DNA of 64,000 nt from DAOTWA01 sp963702935. GTDB lineage: Bacteria > Chloroflexota > Anaerolineae > Anaerolineales > Anaerolineaceae. The stretch is taken from contig OY969772.1 of NCBI GenBank assembly GCA_963702935.1, positions 5,270,001 to 5,334,000 of the forward strand. The letters run 5' to 3'. Below, piece after piece: positions 1 to 7,797 of the stretch. A program made the position numbers and the translations under genes. The notes beneath the pieces are model-generated. The model worked only from the letters and a program-made list of their open reading frames with translations. It had not been told where the DNA came from and searched no databases. Within the stretch, counting starts at the first letter, position 1. Each line of letters starts with the position of its first letter.

Positions 1-2
1 CC

Positions 3-74
3 GCCCCGGAGGCTTACTGGATCTCCGACCGGCCGGGCCTCAGCGCTCCGCCCTGGTACCGGCGCTGGGGCTGA
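3..74 (+). CDS. C-terminal end of an unidentified protein (5' part outside window)
   Basis: An open frame runs from the window edge to a TGA at 72-74. It encodes a 23-residue tail that starts APEAYWISDRPG and ends PPWYRRWG. The Trp/Tyr/Pro-rich composition looks like a genuine protein end, and it is the only frame that stops naturally before the hairpin-rich spacer. The family cannot be recognised from so short a tail. The call rests on composition and on its position ahead of a structured intergenic region. Confidence 0.4.
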   Translation, partial: APEAYWISDRPGLSAPPWYRRWG

Positions 75-139
75 CCGGTTTTTCGCCCCCCTCCGCCTGG
101 CTTGCGCTCCACGCGGGCGGATGGCATGATTTCGATTCC

Positions 140-268
140 CGTGCACAAGCACGAGTTGTCAGGCAGTTGGAAACTGCACCTACAAACTGCACGAAGCCAG
201 CCTGCGCTGGCTAAAAACCAGTCGGCGAAGGCCGACTTCGTGTACTTCGTCGCAGCGATTTCAATCGC
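140..268. repeat. Array of five consecutive small hairpins in the spacer 75-387
   Basis: The 313-base spacer holds no convincing gene, but it has five back-to-back palindromes. They are CGTGC/GCACG (140-153), GCAGTT/AACTGC (163-177), AGCCAGC/GCTGGCT (195-212), AGTCGGC/GCCGACT (220-237) and GCGATT/AATCGC (255-268), with loops of 2-4 bases. A further pairing, CACGAAG (190-196) with CTTCGTG (236-242), could close hairpins three and four into one domain. Such compact multi-hairpin units suggest a dispersed intergenic element or a structured RNA. Function is unknown. Confidence 0.6.
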
Positions 269-387
269 CCGAAAACGGCTGACAACTTTTGCATGCACAC
301 TCGATCCCCGCTGCGCAGCCTGTGCAACCGAATTTAGGCTATACTTATCCCTGATGCTGCTTCACAAATAGGACTGGGAGGGCTCGC

Positions 388-1341
388 GTGGGCCGAAAAT
401 ACCTGGATGGGGTCTTTCAAGGACAGAACCAATGGTGGCGATATCTGCTCGCCATACTCTTGATCAGCTTTTTCTGGCTGGTGCTGGGCAGCGTCCCTTT
501 CATCTTCGTCGAAATATGGGTGCTCCTGCTGGGCAACCCGGCCATCACCATCGATCCGGCCAGCGGCCAGCTTGCCGGCGTGGATCCATTCGTCAACTAC
601 CTCTTATTGAGCTTCAGCTTCATCACCTTTCTGGTGGGTATCCTGTTGGCCGTGCGTTTCATCCACCAGCGCAAGATCGCCACGCTCGTCACGTCTGAGG
701 CCGGCGGCGTCGACTGGAAAAGGATCGGCGCGGGGTTTGCCGTATGGTTCGTGCTGGCCTTTCTCATCAGCATCGCCGAAGCCTTGATCTTCCCGGGCCG
801 GTACGTGTTCAGCTTGCAGCCGGCGCGCTTCTTGCCCTTTGCGGCCCTGGTGCTGATCCTCACCCCCATCCAGACCACCACTGAAGAATTCTTCTTCCGC
901 GGCTACCTGATGCAGAGCGCCGGCCTGCTCACGCGCAGAGCGCCCGTCCTGATCTTCCTCTCCGGCCTGCTCTTCATGCTGCCGCACTTCTCCAACCCGG
1001 AGACCTCGAAGGGGTTCCTGCTGATCATGTTCTATTACTTCAGCTTTGGAGCCTTCATGGCCTGGATTTCCCTCAAGGACAACAGCCTGGAGCTGGCCCT
1101 GGGCGTGCACGCCGCCAATAACCTGTTCGCTGCCATCTTTGCCAATTATGAGGGCAGCGCGTTGACCACCCCATCTATCTTCACCATCCAGACCATCGAC
1201 CCGTTGTTCAGCCTGTTGAGCTGGTACGCGGCCGCGCTGGTCTTTTGGCTGGTGATCTTCAATCACAGGAAAAAGGGGACGGCCGCATTGGCAGCCGAAG
1301 GCCACGACCTCCCTCACCCCCCTGACCTTTCAAATCTGTAA
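388..1341 (+). CDS. CPBP-family (CAAX-like) intramembrane protease
   Basis: A 317-residue polytopic membrane protein with the three CPBP signatures: EE-x3-R at residues 166-171 (Glu166, Glu167, Arg171), a motif-2 His200 in FMLPH, and HxxxN at His241-Asn245. These residues form the presumed active site of glutamate-type intramembrane proteases of the Abi/CAAX family. There are roughly seven to eight hydrophobic spans and a short hydrophilic C-tail. The GTG start at 388 is preceded by a strong ribosome binding site (GGGAGGG at 376-382), which fixes the start. Family members process or scaffold membrane proteins, and substrates are rarely known. No obvious operon partner is present, because the next gene has its own -10 element. 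Confidence 0.85.
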   Translation: MGRKYLDGVFQGQNQWWRYLLAILLISFFWLVLGSVPFIFVEIWVLLLGNPAITIDPASGQLAGVDPFVNYLLLSFSFITFLVGILLAVRFIHQRKIATLVTSEAGGVDWKRIGAGFAVWFVLAFLISIAEALIFPGRYVFSLQPARFLPFAALVLILTPIQTTTEEFFFRGYLMQSAGLLTRRAPVLIFLSGLLFMLPHFSNPETSKGFLLIMFYYFSFGAFMAWISLKDNSLELALGVHAANNLFAAIFANYEGSALTTPSIFTIQTIDPLFSLLSWYAAALVFWLVIFNHRKKGTAALAAEGHDLPHPPDLSNL

Positions 1342-1375
1342 AACCTCATCGGCCCCAGACCGCTCTGGATGACGG

Positions 1376-1381
1376 TATAAT
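1376..1381 (+). promoter_or_regulatory. -10 element (TATAAT) ahead of the NusG-like gene
   Basis: A perfect TATAAT lies 65 bases upstream of the ATG at 1446, directly after the protease gene. No good -35 hexamer is seen at the right distance, so this is a tentative promoter. Confidence 0.45.
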
Positions 1382-1445
1382 ATTTTGGATCTCAACATCA
1401 CGGCAGACGGCTTCTATGGCCGCTTTGCCGTGAGAAGTGGATGGA

Positions 1446-1973
1446 ATGTCAACTCACTGGTACGCGCTGAGCAGTCACCCGCGAAAAGAAGATATCTTAT
1501 GCCAGCACGCTCTGGCGCAGGGTATAGAGACTTTTTACCCGCGTATGCGGGTCAGCCCCGTCAATCCGCGCTCGAAGAAAATCCGGCCGTACTTCCCGGG
1601 TTATATGTTCGTCCACGTAGACGTCAACAACGTGGGGCTGTCTGTGTTCCAATGGATGCCTTTTGCCAAAGGGCTGGTCTCCTTTGGCGGAGAGCCGGCC
1701 GTCGTCCCCGATGCGCTGATCTACTCCATTCAACAGCGCGTCAAGGAGATTGCCCAGGCCGGCGGTGAGCTGTTCGACGGACTTAAGAGCGGCGACCCTG
1801 TCCTGATCCAGGACGGCCCCTTCAGCGGGTACGAAGCCATCTTTGACGTGCGCCTGCCCGGCAGCGAGCGGGTGCGCGTGCTGCTCAAGATGCTCAGCCA
1901 GCGCAACCTGCCCATAGAGCTGGACGCGCGCCAGATCCAAAAGAGAAAACATCCCGGACCCGGCTCTCCTTAG
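1446..1973 (+). CDS. NusG/RfaH-like transcription elongation factor paralogue
   Basis: About 175 residues. The N-terminal half (STHWYALSSHPRKE...) matches the NGN domain of NusG proteins, with the typical HWYAL start and the RPYFPGYMFV segment. Near residue 115 the segment GDPVLIQDGPFSGYEAIF is a KOW motif. The length and the absence of neighbouring ribosomal-protein or secE genes point to a specialised NusG paralogue (RfaH/LoaP/UpxY type) rather than housekeeping NusG. Such proteins bind RNA polymerase and suppress pausing or termination on particular operons. An upstream GTG at 1437 is in frame, but ATG 1446 gives the canonical N-terminus. The stop codon is embedded in a long inverted repeat. 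The target operon is not apparent; the downstream kinase is the nearest candidate. Confidence 0.82.
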   Translation: MSTHWYALSSHPRKEDILCQHALAQGIETFYPRMRVSPVNPRSKKIRPYFPGYMFVHVDVNNVGLSVFQWMPFAKGLVSFGGEPAVVPDALIYSIQQRVKEIAQAGGELFDGLKSGDPVLIQDGPFSGYEAIFDVRLPGSERVRVLLKMLSQRNLPIELDARQIQKRKHPGPGSP

Positions 1974-2035
1974 ACCCTAAAGATCTGTACAGGTCTCTCG
2001 ACCTTGCTGATCTCGCTTACAGATCTTTAGGGTCT
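1972..2035. repeat. 18-bp perfect inverted repeat with nested hairpin at the end of the NusG-like gene
   Basis: Arm AGACCCTAAAGATCTGTA (1972-1989) is exactly complementary to 2018-2035, with a 28-base loop that itself contains AGGTC/GACCT (1991-2004). It starts inside the stop codon of the NusG paralogue. No T-run follows on the plus strand, so it is not a textbook intrinsic terminator. It could be an RNA-stabilising or attenuating structure, or a protein-binding palindrome. Confidence 0.75.
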
Positions 2036-2070
2036 GGCCGGTGAAATTTTAGCAGGCCCACTACACCAAC

Positions 2071-5058
2071 ATGATCAAATGGCAGCGCATCAAGACCGAT
2101 AAACTCTTCAGCCGCGCGGCGACCTATGGCTTGCTGGCCGTGCTGACCGCCGCTGGGTACGCCTTGCTGGTCAGCGGTTTCAGTCTGATTACTTCTCAGG
2201 CGTTCGACTTATCCAATCCCTGGCTGATTGGCGCAACCGTCTTCTTGCTGGCGGTGCTGTTCAACCCCCTGCGCGAGCGGCTCCAGCACGCAACCGACGC
2301 GTTTTTCTTCCACGGTGAAAAGGCCTACGAAGAGAAAGTTCAGGCTTTCAGCCACGAGCTGACCAACGCCATCGAGCTTGCGGAAATTACCGCCGCGCTG
2401 CGCAAATCGATCCGCCAGAGCCTGTCGCCCGGGCTGCTGCACATTTTCATCTATGACCCTTCCAGCGACCAGTACGTAGCCACCCCGGACGATCAGGGCC
2501 GCCCCACCAGCGAGCTGCGCTTCGGGGCTGCCAGCGGGCTGGTGCAACACCTCAACCGGCAGCATGCCCCCTTCTATTACGCGCGCGAAGGCAGCCGGCC
2601 CGCCAGGCTGGCCCAGGATGAAGCCCGCCTGAAGCTGTTGGCGGCGGAGACGTTCGTCCCGCTCTCCGGGAGGCAGCGCCTGGCCGGCTGGATCGCGTTG
2701 AGCGCGCGCGGCGCGCAAGAGCCTTATTCGAGCCGCGATCTGCTCTTCCTGGAAGCGCTGGCCGACCAGGCCGCCCTGGCCATCAGTCGCGCCCAGGTGG
2801 TGGCCAACCTGGAAGCGCGCGTGCGCGAGACCAACGCCCTGGCGCGCGTGGCCCAGGGGCTAAACATCACGCTGCGCTTCGACGACATCCTCGAGCTGAT
2901 CTACGCCCAGACCGCCCAGATCATCCCGACCCGCGATTTCCGCCTGACTCTGCTCAACAAAGAGACGGGCGTTTTCACTTACGTATTCTACGTGGAAGAC
3001 GACGAGCGGCTGGGGCAAGAAGAGAACCAGCCTCTCGCCCAGGGCGACGGCCTCGAACAGGAAGTGGCCGGCAGCCGCCGGGCGCTGCTCACCGGCGATT
3101 ACCCCAGCGAATGCCAGCGCCGCAACCTCTTGCCCAACGCGCCGGGCGTGTACGCCTGGATGGGCGTGCCCTTGAACGCCGGGGCAGAGACGATCGGCGC
3201 GCTCAGCCTGGGCAGCCGCGACCCGGCCGTCACCTATACCAACGACCAGCTCAGCCTGGCTCAAGCCATCGCCGACCAGACCGCCGGGGCGATCGTCAAG
3301 GCGCAACTGCTCCAGGAGACGGAGCGGCGCGCCCGCCAGCTCGCCACGATCAACGAAGTGACCCGCCAGCTCACCTCCACCCTCGACCTGGAGCCGCTGC
3401 TGCAAAATATCCTGGAGAGCGCCGCCGAGATCCTGAACTGCGAAGCCGGCAGCCTGCTGCTGGTGGACGAGCAAACCGGCGAGCTGGTCTTCCGCGTGAC
3501 CGTCGGCCCGGTCGCCGGGGACCTGGTCAACAAGCGCCTGCCGCCCGGCAGCGGAATGGTGGGCAAATCCGTCGCCACCCGCCGGCCTTTGATCGTCAAC
3601 GACGTCCAGCACGCCGCCGAGTGGTTTTCCAAGACCGACCAGCAAACCGGATTCATCACGCGCGCGCTGCTGGTCGTGCCCCTGCAGGTCAAGGATACCG
3701 TGATCGGGGTGATCGAGGTGATCAACAAGCGCGACGGCTCTCCCTTCCAGCGTGAGGAGCAGGGATTATTGGAATCCTTCGCCGGGCAGGCCGCCGTAGC
3801 CATCGAGAATGCCCGCCTGTATACCCTCACCGACAAGGCGCTCACCTCTCGCGTGGAAGAGCTGTCTGTGATGCAGCGCATCGACCGCGAGCTGAATACC
3901 AGCCTGGACATCACCCGCGCCATGAGCATCACCCTGGATTGGGCCATGCGCCAATCCGGCAGCAACGCCGGCCTGATCGGCGCCATCGAGGAAGAGGGGG
4001 TAAAGATCGTGGCCTCTCAAGGGTATAGCGACGAGCTGGCCCCTTATCAGGAGGGCGGCTTTCCGGCTGAATTCCTCGGCTTGCAGGCCGTCCTGCGCTC
4101 AGGCCAGCCGCAGCGCACCCGGCTGGAGGACGCCCCCAACCAAGCGCAGTTGCTGAGAGGGGCGGCCAGTCGCCTGGTGATCCCCATCCGCCGCGAAGTC
4201 CTGGGGATTGGCGTGTTGATCCTGGAGAGCGCCCGGCCCGAAGCCTACCCGGACGAGACGCTGGCCTTCCTCAGCCGCCTCAGCGACCACGCGGCCATCG
4301 CTATTGCCAACGCCCAGCTTTACGCCGCCGTGCAGGCGGCCAACGTGGCCAAGAGCGAGTTCGTCTCCTTCGTCTCCCACGAGCTGAAGAACCCCATGAC
4401 TTCTATCAAAGGCTACACCGAGCTGCTGGCCGCCGGGGCCGTCGGCCCGATCAACGAGGCCCAGGGGAACTTCCTGAACACCATCCGCTCCAACGTGGAG
4501 CGCATGTCCACCCTGGTCTCAGACCTGGCGGACGTCTCGCGCATCGAAGCCGGCCGCCTGCGCCTGGACTTCAAAGCCATCCGCTTGAGCGAGATCTCCG
4601 ACGAAGTCATCCGCTCCACCAAACGCCAGATCGACGACAAGCGCCAGGTTCTCACCCTCGCCATTCCCGCCGACCTGCCTCCCCTGTGGGCCGATCACAC
4701 CCGCCTGTCCCAGGTGCTGGTCAACCTGGTCAGCAACGCCTACAAGTACACCCCGCCGGAAGGCTCGATCACGCTGGCCGCAGAAAAGTGCGCCAACCGC
4801 TGGAACCCCAACGGAGCCGCCGAAGTGGTGCACGTGTGGGTGCAGGATAGCGGCATTGGCATCAGCGCCGAAGACCAGAAGAAGATCTTCCAGAAGTTCT
4901 TCCGCTCTGAGGACCCCAAGACGCGCGAAGCGCCCGGCACCGGCCTGGGGCTGAACATCACCCGCAGCCTGGTGGAGATGCAAGGCGGCCAGATCTGGTT
5001 CGAGAGTGAGTTTCGCAAGGGCACGACCTTCCATTTCACCGTCCCGGTGGCGTCCTAG
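2071..5058 (+). CDS. Membrane-anchored sensor histidine kinase with four GAF domains
   Basis: 995 residues. Two hydrophobic segments lie near residues 15-37 and 48-65. Four successive GAF-type modules follow (roughly 100-255, 275-420, 440-590 and 610-755), then HisKA with the phosphoacceptor His in SHELKNPMTSIKGY (about residue 770). A HATPase domain completes it, with N box VNLVSNAYKYTP, G1 DSGIGIS and G2 GTGLGLNI. The protein should autophosphorylate in response to ligands or redox state sensed by the GAF modules. No response regulator is adjacent, so the partner is elsewhere or is the CpaE-like receiver protein near 23 kb. Its stop codon overlaps the ribosome binding site of the following FIST gene, indicating one transcript. 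Confidence 0.9.
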   Translation: MIKWQRIKTDKLFSRAATYGLLAVLTAAGYALLVSGFSLITSQAFDLSNPWLIGATVFLLAVLFNPLRERLQHATDAFFFHGEKAYEEKVQAFSHELTNAIELAEITAALRKSIRQSLSPGLLHIFIYDPSSDQYVATPDDQGRPTSELRFGAASGLVQHLNRQHAPFYYAREGSRPARLAQDEARLKLLAAETFVPLSGRQRLAGWIALSARGAQEPYSSRDLLFLEALADQAALAISRAQVVANLEARVRETNALARVAQGLNITLRFDDILELIYAQTAQIIPTRDFRLTLLNKETGVFTYVFYVEDDERLGQEENQPLAQGDGLEQEVAGSRRALLTGDYPSECQRRNLLPNAPGVYAWMGVPLNAGAETIGALSLGSRDPAVTYTNDQLSLAQAIADQTAGAIVKAQLLQETERRARQLATINEVTRQLTSTLDLEPLLQNILESAAEILNCEAGSLLLVDEQTGELVFRVTVGPVAGDLVNKRLPPGSGMVGKSVATRRPLIVNDVQHAAEWFSKTDQQTGFITRALLVVPLQVKDTVIGVIEVINKRDGSPFQREEQGLLESFAGQAAVAIENARLYTLTDKALTSRVEELSVMQRIDRELNTSLDITRAMSITLDWAMRQSGSNAGLIGAIEEEGVKIVASQGYSDELAPYQEGGFPAEFLGLQAVLRSGQPQRTRLEDAPNQAQLLRGAASRLVIPIRREVLGIGVLILESARPEAYPDETLAFLSRLSDHAAIAIANAQLYAAVQAANVAKSEFVSFVSHELKNPMTSIKGYTELLAAGAVGPINEAQGNFLNTIRSNVERMSTLVSDLADVSRIEAGRLRLDFKAIRLSEISDEVIRSTKRQIDDKRQVLTLAIPADLPPLWADHTRLSQVLVNLVSNAYKYTPPEGSITLAAEKCANRWNPNGAAEVVHVWVQDSGIGISAEDQKKIFQKFFRSEDPKTREAPGTGLGLNITRSLVEMQGGQIWFESEFRKGTTFHFTVPVAS

Positions 5059-5069
5059 GAGCCATTCCC

Positions 5070-6221
5070 ATGAGCCTGCTGACCGCCGTAGCTTCTGCAG
5101 AGGGTCTGGATGGACGTGAGGCCGCGCTTCAAGCCACCCATCGCGCCCTGGATCGCCTGGGCAGCGCCAATCCCGCCCTGGGGATCTTGTTCGTCTCACC
5201 CAAGTTTCCCATCCAGCCGGTAGTCACCGGCGCCTCCAGCTTGCTGGGCAATACGCCCCTGTGGGGCTGCCATGCCCACCTGCCCTTCACCGCCGGGGAG
5301 CAAAAGGAGCGCTCCGTGGTCGTGGCCCTCCTGGGCGGCAGCGACCTCAAGGCCCGCGCCCAATGGTGGCAGGCAGAACCGGCTCACGCGGAGCTGGAAG
5401 CCTGGCTGCACAACGGCCCCCCCGACCCGCAGGTCCTGCTCCTGGCCGGGGACGGCGCTTATGGCAGCGCAGCCCACCTGTCGGATAGCTTAAAGGGCGG
5501 CTCTCCCCTGGTCGCCGGCTGCCTGGCCTCGGGCGAGCTCTACCAGGCCAGGACCTGCCAGATCGGCGGGAACCAGGCAGGCGCCGGGGGGCTGGCCGCG
5601 GCGCTGCTTTCCGGCCACCTGCGGATCGGCGTCGGGGCGGCGCACGGCTGGCAGCCGGTGGGCTTGTATTTTCGGGCCACGCGCACTCAGGATTTGTGGG
5701 TGCGCGCCTTCGAAGAGGGCAGCGCCGCCGAAGCTTACGCGCGCGCCTTCGGTTACCCGGCCAGCGATTGGTGCTTCCCGCCCCTGGCCGAGCTGGTGCG
5801 CCTCTATCCACTGGGCATCGAGGATCCGGACGATTCTCACCTGCTGCTGCGCTCGCCGCTGCACGTGGAAGCCGACGGCAGCCTGCGCATGAACGCCCCC
5901 GTCCCGGAGGGCAGCGTTTGCCACCTGATGGCCGGGGAGCGTGAAAAATGCCTGGAAGCCGCGCGCCAGGCGGTGCGCCAGGCGCGCGCCGGGTTAGGCT
6001 CGGCCCGCCCGGCGCTGGCAGTCGTGCTGGCCGACGTCGCCTGGCAGCTCCTCTTCGAGGCCCAGCCCGGTCTGGACCTCCAGGCGCTGCGCGCCGAGCT
6101 GGGCGAGGATGTGCCCATCGCCGGCGGATACACCCTGGGCCAGATCGCCCCCACTCTGCCCGGCGGGCCCCCTCAGCTCCTCAACCAGCACCTCCTGGTG
6201 ATCTTGTTCGCAGAAGCGTAA
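5070..6221 (+). CDS. FIST-domain sensory protein
   Basis: 383 residues with the FIST_N pattern (GILFVSPKF..., then LLGNTPLWGCHA) and a FIST_C half beginning near FPPLAELVRLYPLGIED. FIST domains are predicted small-ligand (possibly amino acid) sensors usually tied to signal transduction. No output domain is attached here. It follows the GAF histidine kinase by 11 bases, with GGAG at the kinase stop serving as ribosome binding site, so the two are probably a functional pair in which FIST provides an extra sensory input. The assignment to FIST is by motif recognition. The ligand is unknown. Confidence 0.75.
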   Translation: MSLLTAVASAEGLDGREAALQATHRALDRLGSANPALGILFVSPKFPIQPVVTGASSLLGNTPLWGCHAHLPFTAGEQKERSVVVALLGGSDLKARAQWWQAEPAHAELEAWLHNGPPDPQVLLLAGDGAYGSAAHLSDSLKGGSPLVAGCLASGELYQARTCQIGGNQAGAGGLAAALLSGHLRIGVGAAHGWQPVGLYFRATRTQDLWVRAFEEGSAAEAYARAFGYPASDWCFPPLAELVRLYPLGIEDPDDSHLLLRSPLHVEADGSLRMNAPVPEGSVCHLMAGEREKCLEAARQAVRQARAGLGSARPALAVVLADVAWQLLFEAQPGLDLQALRAELGEDVPIAGGYTLGQIAPTLPGGPPQLLNQHLLVILFAEA

Positions 6222-6256
6222 AATTCCCCGTCTCAAAATGGAAAATCTCACCACGG

Positions 6257-6310
6257 AGGCGCAGAGAGCACAGAGTTTTTCGTGAATATTTTCTCCGTGT
6301 CTCTGCGCCT
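6257..6310. terminator. Inverted repeat between convergent genes (cgcaaaggcgcagaga-type repeat)
   Basis: AGGCGCAGAGA (6257-6267) pairs with TCTCTGCGCCT (6300-6310), with T-rich sequence in the loop. It separates the convergent FIST and trpB genes and resembles the widespread bacterial intergenic repeat built from 'cgcagagacgcaaag' words. A bidirectional terminator role is plausible but unproven. Confidence 0.5.
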
Positions 6311-6328
6311 TTGCGTGCGAAAGCCCTC

Positions 6329-7702
6329 TCAAGCCTCCACGGGCACCTGCGGCAAATGCTGGCGGATGGACTGGATCTGTTCCTCCGGCAGCTCGTAGTC
6401 TTCCAGCTTGCCGGACAGGTAAGCGTTGTAAGCCGACATATCGAAGTGGCCGTGGCCGGAAAGGTTGAACAGGATCACGCGTTTCTCGCCCTTGGCCTTG
6501 GCGTCCAGCGCCTCGTCGATGGCCGTGCGAATGGCGTGCGCCGATTTGGGCGCCGGCAGGATGCCCTCGGTCTGCGCGAACTGGGTGGCCGCCTCGAAAG
6601 TGGGCTTCTGGTGCACCGCCACCGCCTCGATGTAACCGGCGTCGTACAGGGCGCACAAGGTCGGCGCCATGCCGTGGTAACGCAGGCCGCCGGCGTGGAT
6701 GGCCGGTGGGATGAAGTCGTGCCCCAGGGTATACATCTTCACGATGGGGGCCATCTTGGCCGTGTCGCCGTAGTCGAAGGCGTACACACCGCGCGTGAGC
6801 GAAGGCGTGGCCTGCGGCTCGACCGCCAGCAGGCGGGTGCGCTTGCCGTTCTTCAGATTCTCGCGCAGGAAGGGGAAAGCGATGCCCGAGAAGTTGGAGC
6901 CGCCGCCCACGCAGCCGATCACTACGTCCGGATACTCGCCGGCCAGCTCCATTTGCTTGAGGGATTCCTCGCCGATCACGGTCTGGTGCGTCAGCACGTG
7001 ATGGAGCACCGAGCCCAGGCTGTACTTCTTCTTCCCGCCCGATTTGGCCGCCACTTCCACGGCCTCGGAGATGGCGATGCCTAACGAGCCGGGGCTGTTG
7101 GGGTCGCTGGCCAGGATGGAGCGCCCGGCGTCGGTGAGATTGGTGGGGCTGGCGAACACCTGCGCCCCGAAGGTTTCCATCAGGTAGCGCCGGTAAGGCT
7201 TCTGCTCGTAAGAAACCTTGACCATGTAGACTTCCAGGTCCAGGTCGAAGAACTTGCAGGCCATGGCCAGCGCCGAGCCCCACTGCCCCGCGCCGGTCTC
7301 GGTGGTGAGGGCGTGCGTGCCGGCCACCTTGTTGTAATACGCCTGGGGCACCGCCGTATTCAGCTTGTGGCTCCCGGCAGGAGAAGCGCCTTCATATTTG
7401 TAGTAAATATGCGCAGGCGTGTCCAACAGCTTTTCCAACCGGCGGGCGCGGATCAGCGGCGTGGGGCGGTAAAGCTTATAGATCTCGCGCACTTCCTCGG
7501 GAATCTCGATGAAGCGCTCCGTGCTTACTTCCTGCATGATCAGCGCCATGGGGAAGAGCACGGACAGGAAATCGGGCGTCACCGGCTCCAGGGTGATGGG
7601 GTTGAGCACCGGGCTGGGCTGCACGGGTGAATCGGCGTTGACGTTGTACCAAAAACGGGGTACGTCGTTCTCGGAAAGTAGAAAACGGGTCTGGTCAGAC
7701 AT
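6329..7702 (-). CDS. trpB: TrpB-like pyridoxal-phosphate enzyme (TrpB2 subfamily)
   Basis: 457 residues from the ATG at 7702, which has AGGAGG six bases upstream. The PLP-binding Lys is in AGSHKLNTA (Lys113), and the phosphate-binding loop is GCVGGGSNFSG. The length and the ~80-residue N-terminal extension (FWYNVNADSP...) are typical of the TrpB2 class, not the TrpA-partnered TrpB1. It makes L-tryptophan from indole and serine, probably without an alpha subunit, so it may salvage indole. No trpA is nearby. It lies 95 bases downstream of trpS with no terminator between them, so the T-box upstream of trpS should control both genes according to charging of tRNA-Trp. Confidence 0.92.
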   Translation of the reverse strand: MSDQTRFLLSENDVPRFWYNVNADSPVQPSPVLNPITLEPVTPDFLSVLFPMALIMQEVSTERFIEIPEEVREIYKLYRPTPLIRARRLEKLLDTPAHIYYKYEGASPAGSHKLNTAVPQAYYNKVAGTHALTTETGAGQWGSALAMACKFFDLDLEVYMVKVSYEQKPYRRYLMETFGAQVFASPTNLTDAGRSILASDPNSPGSLGIAISEAVEVAAKSGGKKKYSLGSVLHHVLTHQTVIGEESLKQMELAGEYPDVVIGCVGGGSNFSGIAFPFLRENLKNGKRTRLLAVEPQATPSLTRGVYAFDYGDTAKMAPIVKMYTLGHDFIPPAIHAGGLRYHGMAPTLCALYDAGYIEAVAVHQKPTFEAATQFAQTEGILPAPKSAHAIRTAIDEALDAKAKGEKRVILFNLSGHGHFDMSAYNAYLSGKLEDYELPEEQIQSIRQHLPQVPVEA

Positions 7703-7797
7703 AGAATGCCTCCTGTGGATGAATGGTGAATTCGTTTCCGTCGCGTCGGGTGCTCGCCCGTTTGGTGAAGACGCCCGCCTGCGTTGGCTTAAAAGTC

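Noticed and set aside
102..371. Short open frame in the first spacer
   Set aside because: It reads through the hairpin array, has unlikely composition and no ribosome site.
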